This document shows, piece by piece, positions 53,775 through 61,788 of a DNA stretch of 64,000 bases. Positions within the stretch are counted from its first letter, which is position 1. Every line of letters starts with the position of its first letter. The notes below the pieces were generated by a model that was not told the origin of the DNA, searched no databases, and worked only from the letters and a program-made list of their open reading frames with translations. Origin of the DNA: Enterobacter cloacae subsp. cloacae ATCC 13047 (lineage in GTDB: Bacteria; Pseudomonadota; Gammaproteobacteria; Enterobacterales; Enterobacteriaceae). The position numbers were made by a program, and so were the translations under genes. The stretch covers positions 682,001 through 746,000 of the forward strand of contig NC_014121.1 in assembly GCF_000025565.1 (NCBI RefSeq), written 5' to 3'.

Positions 53775-53792
53775 ATGTCATTTTCCTGACAC
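53775..53792 (+). promoter_or_regulatory. Pho-box-like PhoB site
   Basis: ATGTCAT-TTTC-CTGACAC matches the two 7-bp units of the PhoB box (CTGTCAT, 4-bp spacer, CTGTCAC) at 12 of 14 positions. It is 46 bp upstream of the phytase-like start. Confidence 0.55.
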
Positions 53793-53837
53793 GTTTCTTC
53801 TTTACGGTGTGAGCTTCACTTTATGGATGCTAACAAT

Positions 53838-55196
53838 ATGAAAAGAAAAATTATTCCTGTGCTAATCGGTTGTGTTCTCTCTTTCTCTGCCCTCGCGGCG
53901 CAGCCTACGGCTGAGCGCTATGTCGTCAGTTTTCCAGAAGGCACACACGTGAACTACACCGGCGCATTTGCCAGTGCATTCCCGAACGGCCTTCCGGTTG
54001 GGATAGGTTCTGGCCTGCTGTTCACCGGGAAACAGGGCGATGCCCTGACCTTCGCCACCATTACCGATCGCGGTCCGAACGCGGATTCACCGAAAGTGGG
54101 TAAAAACGAAGCCAAAATTTTCGTTACGCCAGATTTCGCGCCGCTGCTGATGACGATTCGTGTACAAAACGGCAAAGCGGAGGCCATTGATGCCCGTCCT
54201 CTGCATGACGATAAAGGCGCGATCAACGGTCTGCCGCTGGAAAGCGACGTGATTGGATCCACCAATGAAGTGGCCTTCAGCGACACGTTAAAGAGGCTGA
54301 AGGGGGATAATCGCGGGCTGGATACGGAAGGGATCACCCCGGACGGTAAAGGCGGTTACTGGCTGTGCGATGAGTATGGCCCGTTCCTGATTAACATCGA
54401 CAGTAAAGGGAAAATCCTGGCGATCCACGGTCCGCAGGCGGCGGAAGGGGAAAAAGCAATTGCGGGCGGTTTGCCAAATATCCTCAAATGGCGTCAGGCG
54501 AACCGCGGCTTTGAAGGCCTCACCCGTATGCCGGACGGGCGTATTATTGCCGCCGTGCAAAGTACGCTGGATATCGACGGTAAGAGCAAGAAAAAGGCGC
54601 TGTTTACGCGTCTGGTGAGCTTTGACCCGGCAAGCGGAAAAACCGCGATGTACGGTTATCCCATCGACAGCGCGGCTTACAGCAAAAACAGCGACGCTAA
54701 AATCGGCGACATCGTGGCGCTCGATAACCAGCACATCCTGCTGATCGAACAGGGAAGTGATAAAAACGACGGAATGCGTAACCTGATTTACAAGGTCGAT
54801 CTCAGTAAGGCGAGCGACCTGTCAGGTTTCGACAAGCCGGGCGAGTATCCGGAGTTTGATGATGAGAAAACCCTGGCACAGCGCGGCATTACCCTTGCGC
54901 AGAAAACGCAGGTTGTTGATCTGCGCGCCCTGGGCTGGCAGCAGGAAAAGGCTGAAGGGCTGGCGCTGATCGACAGCAAAACGCTGGCGGTGGCGAACGA
55001 TAACGATTTTGGCGTGAAGGTGGCGATGCAACATCCGGTCGAGGGCAAGAAGCTCAAGGATTATCGGGTGAACGCGGAAGGAAAGCTGACGCTGGATGAT
55101 AAGCCGGTTGAGACGACCCTTAGCGTGAAGCCGCTGGAGAAACCGGCGTCTGACAGTGAGTTGTGGATTGTGACGCTGCCGGAGGCGGTGAAATAA
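53838..55196 (+). CDS. Periplasmic esterase-like protein of the phytase-like family
   Basis: 452 residues from the ATG at 53838. The signal peptide is MKRKIIPVLIGCVLSFSALA. The body carries the phytase-like (esterase-like activity of phytase) pattern: TITDRGPNADSP near the start, DTEGITPDGKGGYWLCDEYGPFLINID, GFEGLTRMPDGRI and EKAEGLALIDSKTLAVANDNDFG, a beta-propeller with acidic metal-binding loops. It probably hydrolyses phosphate esters in the periplasm. A PhoB-like box upstream fits induction by phosphate starvation. Confidence 0.85.
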   Translation: MKRKIIPVLIGCVLSFSALAAQPTAERYVVSFPEGTHVNYTGAFASAFPNGLPVGIGSGLLFTGKQGDALTFATITDRGPNADSPKVGKNEAKIFVTPDFAPLLMTIRVQNGKAEAIDARPLHDDKGAINGLPLESDVIGSTNEVAFSDTLKRLKGDNRGLDTEGITPDGKGGYWLCDEYGPFLINIDSKGKILAIHGPQAAEGEKAIAGGLPNILKWRQANRGFEGLTRMPDGRIIAAVQSTLDIDGKSKKKALFTRLVSFDPASGKTAMYGYPIDSAAYSKNSDAKIGDIVALDNQHILLIEQGSDKNDGMRNLIYKVDLSKASDLSGFDKPGEYPEFDDEKTLAQRGITLAQKTQVVDLRALGWQQEKAEGLALIDSKTLAVANDNDFGVKVAMQHPVEGKKLKDYRVNAEGKLTLDDKPVETTLSVKPLEKPASDSELWIVTLPEAVK

Positions 55197-55230
55197 GGTT
55201 TACCCCTCACCCTAACCCTCTCCCTGTGGG

Positions 55231-56509
55231 CTGAGGGTTCCCCAGAAAAATGAAAAGCACGATGAAGTGTGATCTACTGGTTGCGCTAACAAATCAGAAG
55301 AGACCTCATCGTGCCTTTACAGACAGTCTGCCAGAAATTTTTCTCCGCGTCTTTACCGGACGTTCACAGCTTCCGGATTAATGTCCTTGTTTCCATGGCC
55401 GTTGCCCTCACGCACGGTGCGGATCTGACCCTGACCAGCCTTGGTCGCACTCTTCCCGGCAGAGCGCACGTCAAAAATAAAATTAAACGTGTTGACCGTG
55501 CCCTGGGTAATACCGCCCTTCACCGGGATATTCCCCGTATTCAGCACCTGCTCACACATACCATCACCTCCCTGATGCCCTTCTGTGTGATTGCTGTCGA
55601 CTGGACAGGCTGGCATGACAGGAACTGGTATCTTCTGCGGGCAAGCCTGGTCTGTAATGGTCGCTCACTGCCGCTTATGAGTGAGGTTGTCCCCGCAGAG
55701 CTGGCGCAGAACAGTGGTGTACAGTGCCGCTTCCTTGACCGCCTGCATGATGCCATCCCGAAAGATAAAGCCGTCACCATCATTACAGATGCAGGCTTCC
55801 GGACAGACTGGTTCCGGCATGTCAGCCAGCTGGGCTGGAGCTTCACCGGCAGGGTCAGGGGCTGCATCAGCTTCCGGCTGGACGGAGATAAAAAGTGGAT
55901 GAAAATCAGTGAGCTTGAGGCTACCGGACAACCGGTCTGCGTGGGTTACGGTGTCCTGTCCCGTAAACCACGAACGCCCTGTTACGGCCGGTTCTATCTG
56001 CATAAGCGCCCTGACGCAGGGCGTCAGGGAAAAGGGGGGATGCCGAAAACACAGCGGGAACACCGCAGTAGCGCGCGGGAGCCCTGGCTGCTGTTCAGTA
56101 ATGCAGAGGGACTGGAGCCGCACCAGATAATGGCCCTGTACAGCCGCAGAATGCAGATAGAACAAAACTTCCGGGACGACAAAAGTCCACGCTTCTGGTT
56201 CGGTCTGAGGCTGAGCCGGAGTCAGGGAAAAGGGCGACTGGAAGTGCTGAATATGGTCGCGGCAATGGCAAGCCTGGTGATGTGGCTGGCAGGTTACAGG
56301 GCAGAAAGGCAGTGTTTACACTGGCACTATCAGGCAAGTAGCATCAGGCACAGACGGGTTCTGTCATACCTGAGTCTGGCAGAAGAAGTCATCCGGCATG
56401 AGCCCGGGAAAGTGAGACGGCTGAATATAGTTAACGAGATGAAAAAGCTGGGAAAAGAGTACAGTAATATGGTCATGGTGGCATGACCATATTACTGGGG
56501 ATCCCTCAG
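55231..56509 (+). mobile_element. IS10-like element (IS4 family) in a palindromic repeat
   Basis: The ends CTGAGGGTTCCCCAG (55231-55245) and, inverted, CTGAGGGATCCCCAG (56495-56509) differ at one base. The element is 1279 bp with one transposase. It splits a family B repeat: the left flank is CCCTGTGGG, the right flank CCCAAAGGG, and the outer arms CTCTCCC / GGGAGAGG are restored if it is removed. The 9-bp flanks match at 6 positions only. Confidence 0.9.
55311..56486 (+). CDS. IS4-family (IS10-like) transposase
   Basis: 391 residues. The DDE residues are D in IAVDWTGWHD, D in IITDAGFRTDWF and E in YSRRMQIEQNFRDDKSP (the Y-R-E-K signature of IS4 transposases, with D before K). The length and the order of segments follow IS10. 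The gene is complete, so the element may be active. It reads toward yjiA, which is convergent. Confidence 0.93.
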   Translation: MPLQTVCQKFFSASLPDVHSFRINVLVSMAVALTHGADLTLTSLGRTLPGRAHVKNKIKRVDRALGNTALHRDIPRIQHLLTHTITSLMPFCVIAVDWTGWHDRNWYLLRASLVCNGRSLPLMSEVVPAELAQNSGVQCRFLDRLHDAIPKDKAVTIITDAGFRTDWFRHVSQLGWSFTGRVRGCISFRLDGDKKWMKISELEATGQPVCVGYGVLSRKPRTPCYGRFYLHKRPDAGRQGKGGMPKTQREHRSSAREPWLLFSNAEGLEPHQIMALYSRRMQIEQNFRDDKSPRFWFGLRLSRSQGKGRLEVLNMVAAMASLVMWLAGYRAERQCLHWHYQASSIRHRRVLSYLSLAEEVIRHEPGKVRRLNIVNEMKKLGKEYSNMVMVA

Positions 56510-56536
56510 CCCAAAGGGAGAGGGGATGCTGGGCGG

Positions 56537-57490
56537 TTATCTCTTCAGCCCCGCAAACGCCGCCCGAATTTCCTCTTCCGGCAGCTGGATGCCAATAAAC
56601 ACCATCACGCTGCGCGGCGGCTCGTCGCCCCAGGGTCTGTCCCAGTCCGCGCTGTACAGCCGCTGTACGCCTTGGAACAGCAGGCGGTTTGGTTCGCCGT
56701 CGATCCACAGCATGCCTTTGTAGCGCAGCAGTTTATCGGCAAAGGACAGCAGCAGGTTCTCCATCACGCGGGAGACCTCGCTGATGTCTACCGGGTAATC
56801 CAGCTCCAACACAATCGACGCTACGTCGTTCTGCTTATCCGCCATAAAGTGAAAACGCGGTTTTGAGGTGACATGCTCTTCCAACATAAAACCGTTGGTG
56901 TTGAACAGCTGAGACAGGTCGATATCGCCGTGCGTCACGGTGTATACCGGCGCGCGGGCGTTGATGCGTGCGAGGCGCTCGCGCAGTTTAACGCTCTCGC
57001 CCGCCACGTCGGTTTTGGTCAGCAGGATGCGGTCGGCGTAGCCCACCTGAGACTGGGCGATGGTGAACTGGTTCATCTGATCGTCGGCGTGAACCGCGTC
57101 GACCAGGGCAATCACGCCGTCCAGCAGGTAGCGCTGGCAAAGGATGTCATGCGAGAAAAAGGTCTGAATAATCGGGCCGGGGTCGGCCATGCCGGTGCAT
57201 TCAATCACCAGGCGGTCAAAGTGGATGTCCCCACGATCGCGGCTGTCGAGCAGGTCCAGCAGGGCATCTTCCAGTTCGTTAGAGCGGGTACAGCAGATGC
57301 AGCCGTTGGTCAGGGTTTTGATCTGCGTGGCGCGATCGCCAATCAGCTGGTCGTCAACGGAGACTTCGCCGAACTCGTTTTCGATCACGGCGATTTTGAA
57401 ACCGTGCTGTGCGTTGAGAATGTGGCGCAGCAGGGTGGTTTTACCGGCGCCGAGGAAACCGGTCAACAGGGTGACGGCAATCGGGGTCAT
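56537..57490 (-). CDS. yjiA: YjiA, COG0523 metal-related GTPase
   Basis: 317 residues. Walker A GFLGAGKTTLLRH lies at residues 10-22, the metal-binding motif is GCICC, and the GTPase segments ECTGMADPGPI and LLTKTDVA are present, followed by a CobW C-terminal domain. Members act as metal chaperones or insertion GTPases. The start at 57490 follows AAGGAGA. It follows yjiX in the same direction. Confidence 0.93.
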   Translation of the reverse strand: MTPIAVTLLTGFLGAGKTTLLRHILNAQHGFKIAVIENEFGEVSVDDQLIGDRATQIKTLTNGCICCTRSNELEDALLDLLDSRDRGDIHFDRLVIECTGMADPGPIIQTFFSHDILCQRYLLDGVIALVDAVHADDQMNQFTIAQSQVGYADRILLTKTDVAGESVKLRERLARINARAPVYTVTHGDIDLSQLFNTNGFMLEEHVTSKPRFHFMADKQNDVASIVLELDYPVDISEVSRVMENLLLSFADKLLRYKGMLWIDGEPNRLLFQGVQRLYSADWDRPWGDEPPRSVMVFIGIQLPEEEIRAAFAGLKR

Positions 57491-57500
57491 GGTCTCTCCT

Positions 57501-57704
57501 TTAGCAGCAGCGGACGCCGCCTTCTCCACTTCCGCCGTAGCGCGCTTCCTGACGCTCGCGGAAGAATTCAGTGTAGGTCATGTAGGGCTTATCCGGGTGG
57601 TTGGTTTTCATATGCTCAACGTAGTTGTCATAGTCCGGAATGCCAATCAGCATTTTCGCTGCCTGACCGAGGTATTTTTTTGCTTCGCCTAAGTTACCAA
57701 ACAT
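57501..57704 (-). CDS. yjiX: YjiX/YbdD-family small protein
   Basis: 67 residues, [37 protein letters not shown], with [23 protein letters not shown]. The ending GGVRCC has a CC pair. This small protein usually follows the cstA or btsT transporter gene. It lies downstream of btsT in the same direction, with palindromic repeats between. Start at 57704; the longer frame is not supported. Confidence 0.92.
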   Translation of the reverse strand: MFGNLGEAKKYLGQAAKMLIGIPDYDNYVEHMKTNHPDKPYMTYTEFFRERQEARYGGSGEGGVRCC

Positions 57705-57726
57705 TGTGGATTCCAGACAGGAAAAG

Positions 57727-57809
57727 CCCCTCACCCTAACCCTCTCCCCATAGGGGAGAGGGAACTTTTACACCCTCTCCCCTATGGGGAGAGGGCTGGG
57801 GTGAGGGGT
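57727..57809. repeat. Large family B palindrome between btsT and yjiX
   Basis: The left part reads CCCCTCACCCTAACCCTCTCC then CCATAGGGGAGAGGG. The right part, from 57773, reads CCCTCTCCCCTATGGGGAGAGGG then CTGGGGTGAGGGG. Two units in opposite orientation can form a long stem, as in BIME structures, and may shape btsT-yjiX mRNA decay. Confidence 0.85.
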
Positions 57810-57818
57810 ATTAGTAGA

Positions 57819-59972
57819 TTAATGGTGCGAAGAGGTCTTCACGCCGCCTTCCGGTACCGGCACGTACGGGGTCTCTTTGTCCGTACGACCTTCAGCGTTA
57901 CGCACTTTCATCCAGGTTTTGATGCCGTAGAAGATAATGCTGTAAACCACCACCAGGAACAGAATGCTCAGACCCGCGTTGGTGTAGTTGTTCACCACGA
58001 TATGGTTCATGTTGGCAATCTGCTGGGCGGTGAGATCCGCGCCACCGGCGGCAATTTTCGCTTTGTACTGGTTAGCCATGTAGAAGAAGCCTTCCAGCTG
58101 CGGGTTGCTGCTGAACAGTTTCAGACCCAGCGCCCAGGTGGTGCAGAGCAGCAGCCACAGCGCAGGCACCATGGTGACCCAGATGTATTTGGTGCGTTTC
58201 ATCTTCACCAGTACCACGGTGCCGAGCACCAGGGCAACGGCGGCCAGCATCTGGTTAGAGATACCGAACAGCGGCCACAGGCTCTTCACGCCGCCGAGTG
58301 GGTCAACAACGCCCTGGTACAGCAGGTAACCCCACAGGCCAACGCAGCCCGCGGTACCCAGCACGCCCGCCACCAGAGAGTCGGTTTTCTTCAGGAACGG
58401 CACGAAGTTACCCAGCAGATCCTGCAGCATAAAGCGGCCTGCACGGGTACCGGCGTCCAGCGCGGTGAGGATGAACAGCGCTTCGAACAGAATACCGAAG
58501 TGGTACCAGAAGCCCATGTCCGCCCATGGCAGCACTTTGTGGAACACGTGTGCAATACCTACCGCCAGCGTCGGTGCGCCACCGGCGCGGTTCAGCACGG
58601 ACGGTTCGCCGATGTCTTTCGCGGTCTGCATGATCTGCTCAGGCGAAATCACAAAGCCCCAGGAGCTGACGGTCGCCGCCGCGTGGGCGCTGGCGTCCTT
58701 CAACTGCGCCATAATCAGCGCCGCGTTGTCACCGCCCATCTCATGCAGATTTGGCATGGTGATGCCCAGGCCTGCCGGCGGGGTGTTCATCGCGAAGTAA
58801 AGACCCGGTTCGATGATAGACGCAGCCACCAGCGCCATGATCGCCACGAAGGATTCCATCAGCATGGCACCGTAACCGATGAAACGCGCGTCGGTTTCGT
58901 TGGCCATCAGCTTCGGCGTGGTGCCGGAGGAGATCAGCGCGTGGAAGCCAGAAACGGCACCACAGGCGATGGTGATAAACAGGAACGGGAACAGGGCGCC
59001 TTTCCACAGCGGACCGGTACCGTCAATGTACTGGGTCACCGCCGGCATTTTCAGTTCAGGGTTGATGATCACAATACCGATCGCCAGCCCGACGATGACG
59101 CCGATTTTCAGGAAGGTCGCCAGATAGTCACGCGGAGCCAGAATCAGCCATACCGGCAGAAGGGCAGAGATAAACGCGTAACCAATCAGGGCAAAGGTGA
59201 TGGTGGTGTCTTTGAAGGTCAGCGCCGGACCCCAGTACGGGTCGTGCGCAATCACACCGCCGAAGTAGATTGAGGCAACCAGCAGCACGATACCAATGAC
59301 CGACACCTCGCCGACGCGGCCAGGGCGCAGGAAGCGCATGTAGATCCCCATGAACAGCGCAATCGGCACGGTAGAGCAGACGGTAAAGACGCCCCACGGA
59401 CTTTCAGCCAGCGCTTTCACCACGATTAATGCCAGCACCGCGAGGATGATGATCATAATCAGGAAGCAGCCGAAGAGGGCGATGGTACCCGGCACGCGGC
59501 CCATCTCTTCTTTGATCATCTCACCCAGCGACGAACCGTTACGGCGCGAGGAGATAAACAGCACCATAAAGTCCTGCACCGCACCCGCCAGCACTACACC
59601 AGCGAGCAGCCACAGGGTACCCGGCAGGTAGCCCATCTGCGCGGCCAGTACCGGGCCGACCAGCGGGCCAGCGCCTGCAATGGCGGCAAAGTGGTGACCA
59701 AACAGCACATAGCGGTTGGTTGGCACGTAGTTCAGGCCGTCATTGTTAATGACCGCCGGGGTGGCACGCGTCGGGTCGAGTTTCATGACCTTCTGCGCGA
59801 TGTATAAGCTGTAGTAGCGATAAGCCACAAGGTAGACGGAAACCGACGCGACCACGATCCACAGGGCGCTTACGTGTTCGCCCCGGCGTAATGCGACAAC
59901 CGCCAGACAGAAAGCGCCGAGGATCCCGAGTAAGGCCCAGGGCACGTGCTTCAGTAGTTTTTTAGTATCCAT
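57819..59972 (-). CDS. btsT: BtsT, pyruvate:H+ symporter (CstA family)
   Basis: 717 residues with about 18 hydrophobic segments. CstA family features are FGHHFAAIAGAGPLVGPVLAAQMGYLPG near residue 90, FMVLFISSRRNGSSLGEMIKEEMG and GAVSGFHALISSGTTPK. The E. coli homologue YjiY/BtsT imports pyruvate with high affinity. Expression depends on the pyruvate-sensing BtsSR system and CRP. Sites for both are visible upstream (60090-60118 and 60167-60182). Confidence 0.95.
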   Translation of the reverse strand: MDTKKLLKHVPWALLGILGAFCLAVVALRRGEHVSALWIVVASVSVYLVAYRYYSLYIAQKVMKLDPTRATPAVINNDGLNYVPTNRYVLFGHHFAAIAGAGPLVGPVLAAQMGYLPGTLWLLAGVVLAGAVQDFMVLFISSRRNGSSLGEMIKEEMGRVPGTIALFGCFLIMIIILAVLALIVVKALAESPWGVFTVCSTVPIALFMGIYMRFLRPGRVGEVSVIGIVLLVASIYFGGVIAHDPYWGPALTFKDTTITFALIGYAFISALLPVWLILAPRDYLATFLKIGVIVGLAIGIVIINPELKMPAVTQYIDGTGPLWKGALFPFLFITIACGAVSGFHALISSGTTPKLMANETDARFIGYGAMLMESFVAIMALVAASIIEPGLYFAMNTPPAGLGITMPNLHEMGGDNAALIMAQLKDASAHAAATVSSWGFVISPEQIMQTAKDIGEPSVLNRAGGAPTLAVGIAHVFHKVLPWADMGFWYHFGILFEALFILTALDAGTRAGRFMLQDLLGNFVPFLKKTDSLVAGVLGTAGCVGLWGYLLYQGVVDPLGGVKSLWPLFGISNQMLAAVALVLGTVVLVKMKRTKYIWVTMVPALWLLLCTTWALGLKLFSSNPQLEGFFYMANQYKAKIAAGGADLTAQQIANMNHIVVNNYTNAGLSILFLVVVYSIIFYGIKTWMKVRNAEGRTDKETPYVPVPEGGVKTSSHH

Positions 59973-60089
59973 AGTAAGACCTGGTTTTTTATGTAAAGAA
60001 AAAAGGGTCAGGGTTCGTTGTGAGGAGGTATTGAGTAATGCTGGAGCGATCGTGCCAGAAGCTTGCGCGCGTAAAGGGGAGAAAATGGG

Positions 60090-60118
60090 TGAGTGGTTGA
60101 AAGTGCCTGGTGAGCGGT
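60090..60118 (-). promoter_or_regulatory. BtsR-type binding site of btsT
   Basis: Read on the minus strand, ACCGCTCA-N13-ACCACTCA is an exact fit to the ACC(G/A)CT(C/T)A direct repeat with 13-bp spacer that I recall for BtsR (YehT). It lies 118 to 146 bp upstream of the btsT start. Confidence 0.75.
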
Positions 60119-60166
60119 CAAAGGGGGCGGCGAGTGGTTCAGGCTCGCCGCCAGCGGGAGAAATAA

Positions 60167-60182
60167 TGTGATACAGATCACC
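60167..60182. promoter_or_regulatory. CRP site upstream of btsT
   Basis: TGTGATACAGATCACC has the TGTGA-N6-TCAC core and fits the CRP consensus well. It overlaps the stop codon of the WYL-regulator gene, about 195 bp upstream of btsT, and fits catabolite control of btsT. Confidence 0.7.
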
Positions 60183-61080
60183 CGGTTACCGTGGCTGCGC
60201 TCCCCGCCAGGTAGCCTTCCAGCGTTTTAACCAGCTTTTCCTTAAGCCAGGCTGGCTCCAGGATCTGAATGTTGGGTAACCAGTAGAACAGCAGCGGCAG
60301 GATCTGGTTTTCATGTGCTGCCTGACAGCGCAGCGTCACGCCGTCGTGTTGCTCCTCCAGCAGCTCTTGTGCCGGGAGGAGATCGCGGCGCAGGAAGTAG
60401 TGTGAAATATTATCCTTAATAAATATTTTCACCTCGAAAGTATCTTCCGATACCCACGGATCGAGGTTTTTTTCCAACAGCCCGATCACATTTTCGTCCG
60501 GCGTAAAGGTGCGTTTCTGAATATCAAGCCAGCGAATCTGACTCAATGAGAAGGATTTTAACCGGCTATTTTCGGTAGCTTGTAAATACCATATATTTTT
60601 TTTGTTAATGAGTTTATAGGGGTTAATCAGCCGGGTTTTGCCTTTATAAACGATCTGGCAAACATTACAGTTTTTAATCGATTTTTCAATGTTGGATAAA
60701 TGGCGACGAATATCACGTTCCGCCGTGTGCTCCGCCTCGTTGGCGAGAATAAGAATATGATTTTCGTCAACGCGGTTTTCGAGTTTCTCCCAAAACTCCG
60801 CGTTTCTTTCGGGGAAAAAGCTATCAGCATTCAGGAAGTTAGCAAGGGTATGGTGTAATCCTTTTCCGCCGGGCGATTGAGCGGAATGGATCAGTCGATA
60901 TAGCCCGTTTCCGGTATGTTCCACAATCGGGGAGAGCGCATTTAAATCCCGGTAGACGGTACGCTCGGTAATATTAAATTTCTCCATCAGCGCACTGCGG
61001 TTTATCACACCGTTTAAATGTAGCTCAAGGAGAATATCGACCAGACGTTCAGCCGAGCGGCTCCGCGTCGTTTTAGCCAT
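60178..61080 (-). CDS. HTH-WYL transcriptional regulator
   Basis: 300 residues from the ATG at 61080 (MAKTTRSRS, with GGAAG before it). An N-terminal HTH_11/DeoR domain (RLVDILLELHLNGVINRSALMEKFNITERTVYRDLNAL) is followed by a WYL ligand-binding domain (VYKGKTRLINPYKLINKKNIWYLQATE) and a WCX tail. The reading frame is more A+T-rich than its neighbours, a sign of transfer or relaxed selection. Target genes are unknown; btsT is next in the same direction, hpaBC upstream. Confidence 0.9.
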   Translation of the reverse strand: MAKTTRSRSAERLVDILLELHLNGVINRSALMEKFNITERTVYRDLNALSPIVEHTGNGLYRLIHSAQSPGGKGLHHTLANFLNADSFFPERNAEFWEKLENRVDENHILILANEAEHTAERDIRRHLSNIEKSIKNCNVCQIVYKGKTRLINPYKLINKKNIWYLQATENSRLKSFSLSQIRWLDIQKRTFTPDENVIGLLEKNLDPWVSEDTFEVKIFIKDNISHYFLRRDLLPAQELLEEQHDGVTLRCQAAHENQILPLLFYWLPNIQILEPAWLKEKLVKTLEGYLAGSAATVTG

Positions 61081-61223
61081 AAGGTCTTCCTGTATATTAG
61101 GGTATGCGCTGAATGATGCGGGTAGCACTGACACAGCGTGTCAGTATTCAGGCACAGAAAATTTCTCTTATGGCTATATAACGGCGTGATTTAGCGGAAA
61201 CCTTAGGAATTTTTGCAGAAAGG

Positions 61224-61250
61224 CGCGCTGGCCTCAGGAGGGCCAGCGCG
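61224..61250 (-). terminator. Terminator after hpaBC
   Basis: CGCGCTGGCC / GGCCAGCGCG with a 7-nt loop is followed on the minus strand by CCTTTCTG. It lies just beyond the hpaC stop. Confidence 0.65.
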
Positions 61251-61258
61251 AGAGGGGA

Positions 61259-61771
61259 TCACACGGCTGCTTCCGGCTCCATCATTACCGGGTGGAAACG
61301 ACGTTTGAAATAGATCAGGCCGTGGCCCTCTTCACTGAGGATGATATTTTTAATTTCAACAAGATAAACCAGATGCGTGCCGATGGTTTGCACCTGACTT
61401 ATCTCGCCTTCCAGGCTTGCCAGCGCCCCTTTCAGCACCGGTTGCGCCAGAGGACCTTTCTGCCAGCAGGAGAGGGTAAAGCGCTCCTCCATGGCCATCC
61501 CGGTCATACCGGCGAAGTGGCGAGCCATGATCTCCTGCTCGTGGTTGAGCACGTTCACGCACAGTTTGCCGTTGCCCTGAAACACCGGGTTCATGGCGCT
61601 GTTGGCGTTGATACAGACCATGACCGACGGCGGGGAATCCGTTACCGAGCAGACGGCAGTGGCGGTGATCCCGCAGCGTCCGGCATCGCCCGCCGTGGTG
61701 ATGACATTCACCGCGGCCGACAGGCTGGCCATGGCGTCGCGAAAACGCAGGCGTTGTTCATCTGAATGCAT
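61259..61771 (-). CDS. hpaC: HpaC, flavin reductase of 4-hydroxyphenylacetate 3-monooxygenase
   Basis: 170 residues. The flavin reductase-like fold shows AAVNVITTAGDAGRCGITATAVCSVTDSPPSVMVCIN and KLCVNVLNHEQEIMARHFAG. It reduces FAD with NADH and supplies FADH2 to HpaB. It follows hpaB with a 17-bp gap, the usual order. Confidence 0.95.
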   Translation of the reverse strand: MHSDEQRLRFRDAMASLSAAVNVITTAGDAGRCGITATAVCSVTDSPPSVMVCINANSAMNPVFQGNGKLCVNVLNHEQEIMARHFAGMTGMAMEERFTLSCWQKGPLAQPVLKGALASLEGEISQVQTIGTHLVYLVEIKNIILSEEGHGLIYFKRRFHPVMMEPEAAV

Positions 61772-61788
61772 TGAAACCTCCCGCTGCG

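Larger units (their letters stand above)
53436..53837. other. Divergent intergenic region, A+T-rich
   Basis: No gene is seen. It holds the promoters of the yfaZ-like operon (minus) and the phytase-like gene (plus). Two sites stand out: the palindrome at 53706-53727 and the Pho-box-like sequence at 53775-53792. Confidence 0.7.

Noticed and set aside
57801..59273. 490-codon open frame on the plus strand across btsT
   Set aside because: Antisense shadow of btsT. The translation is rich in His, Arg and Gln and resembles no protein family.
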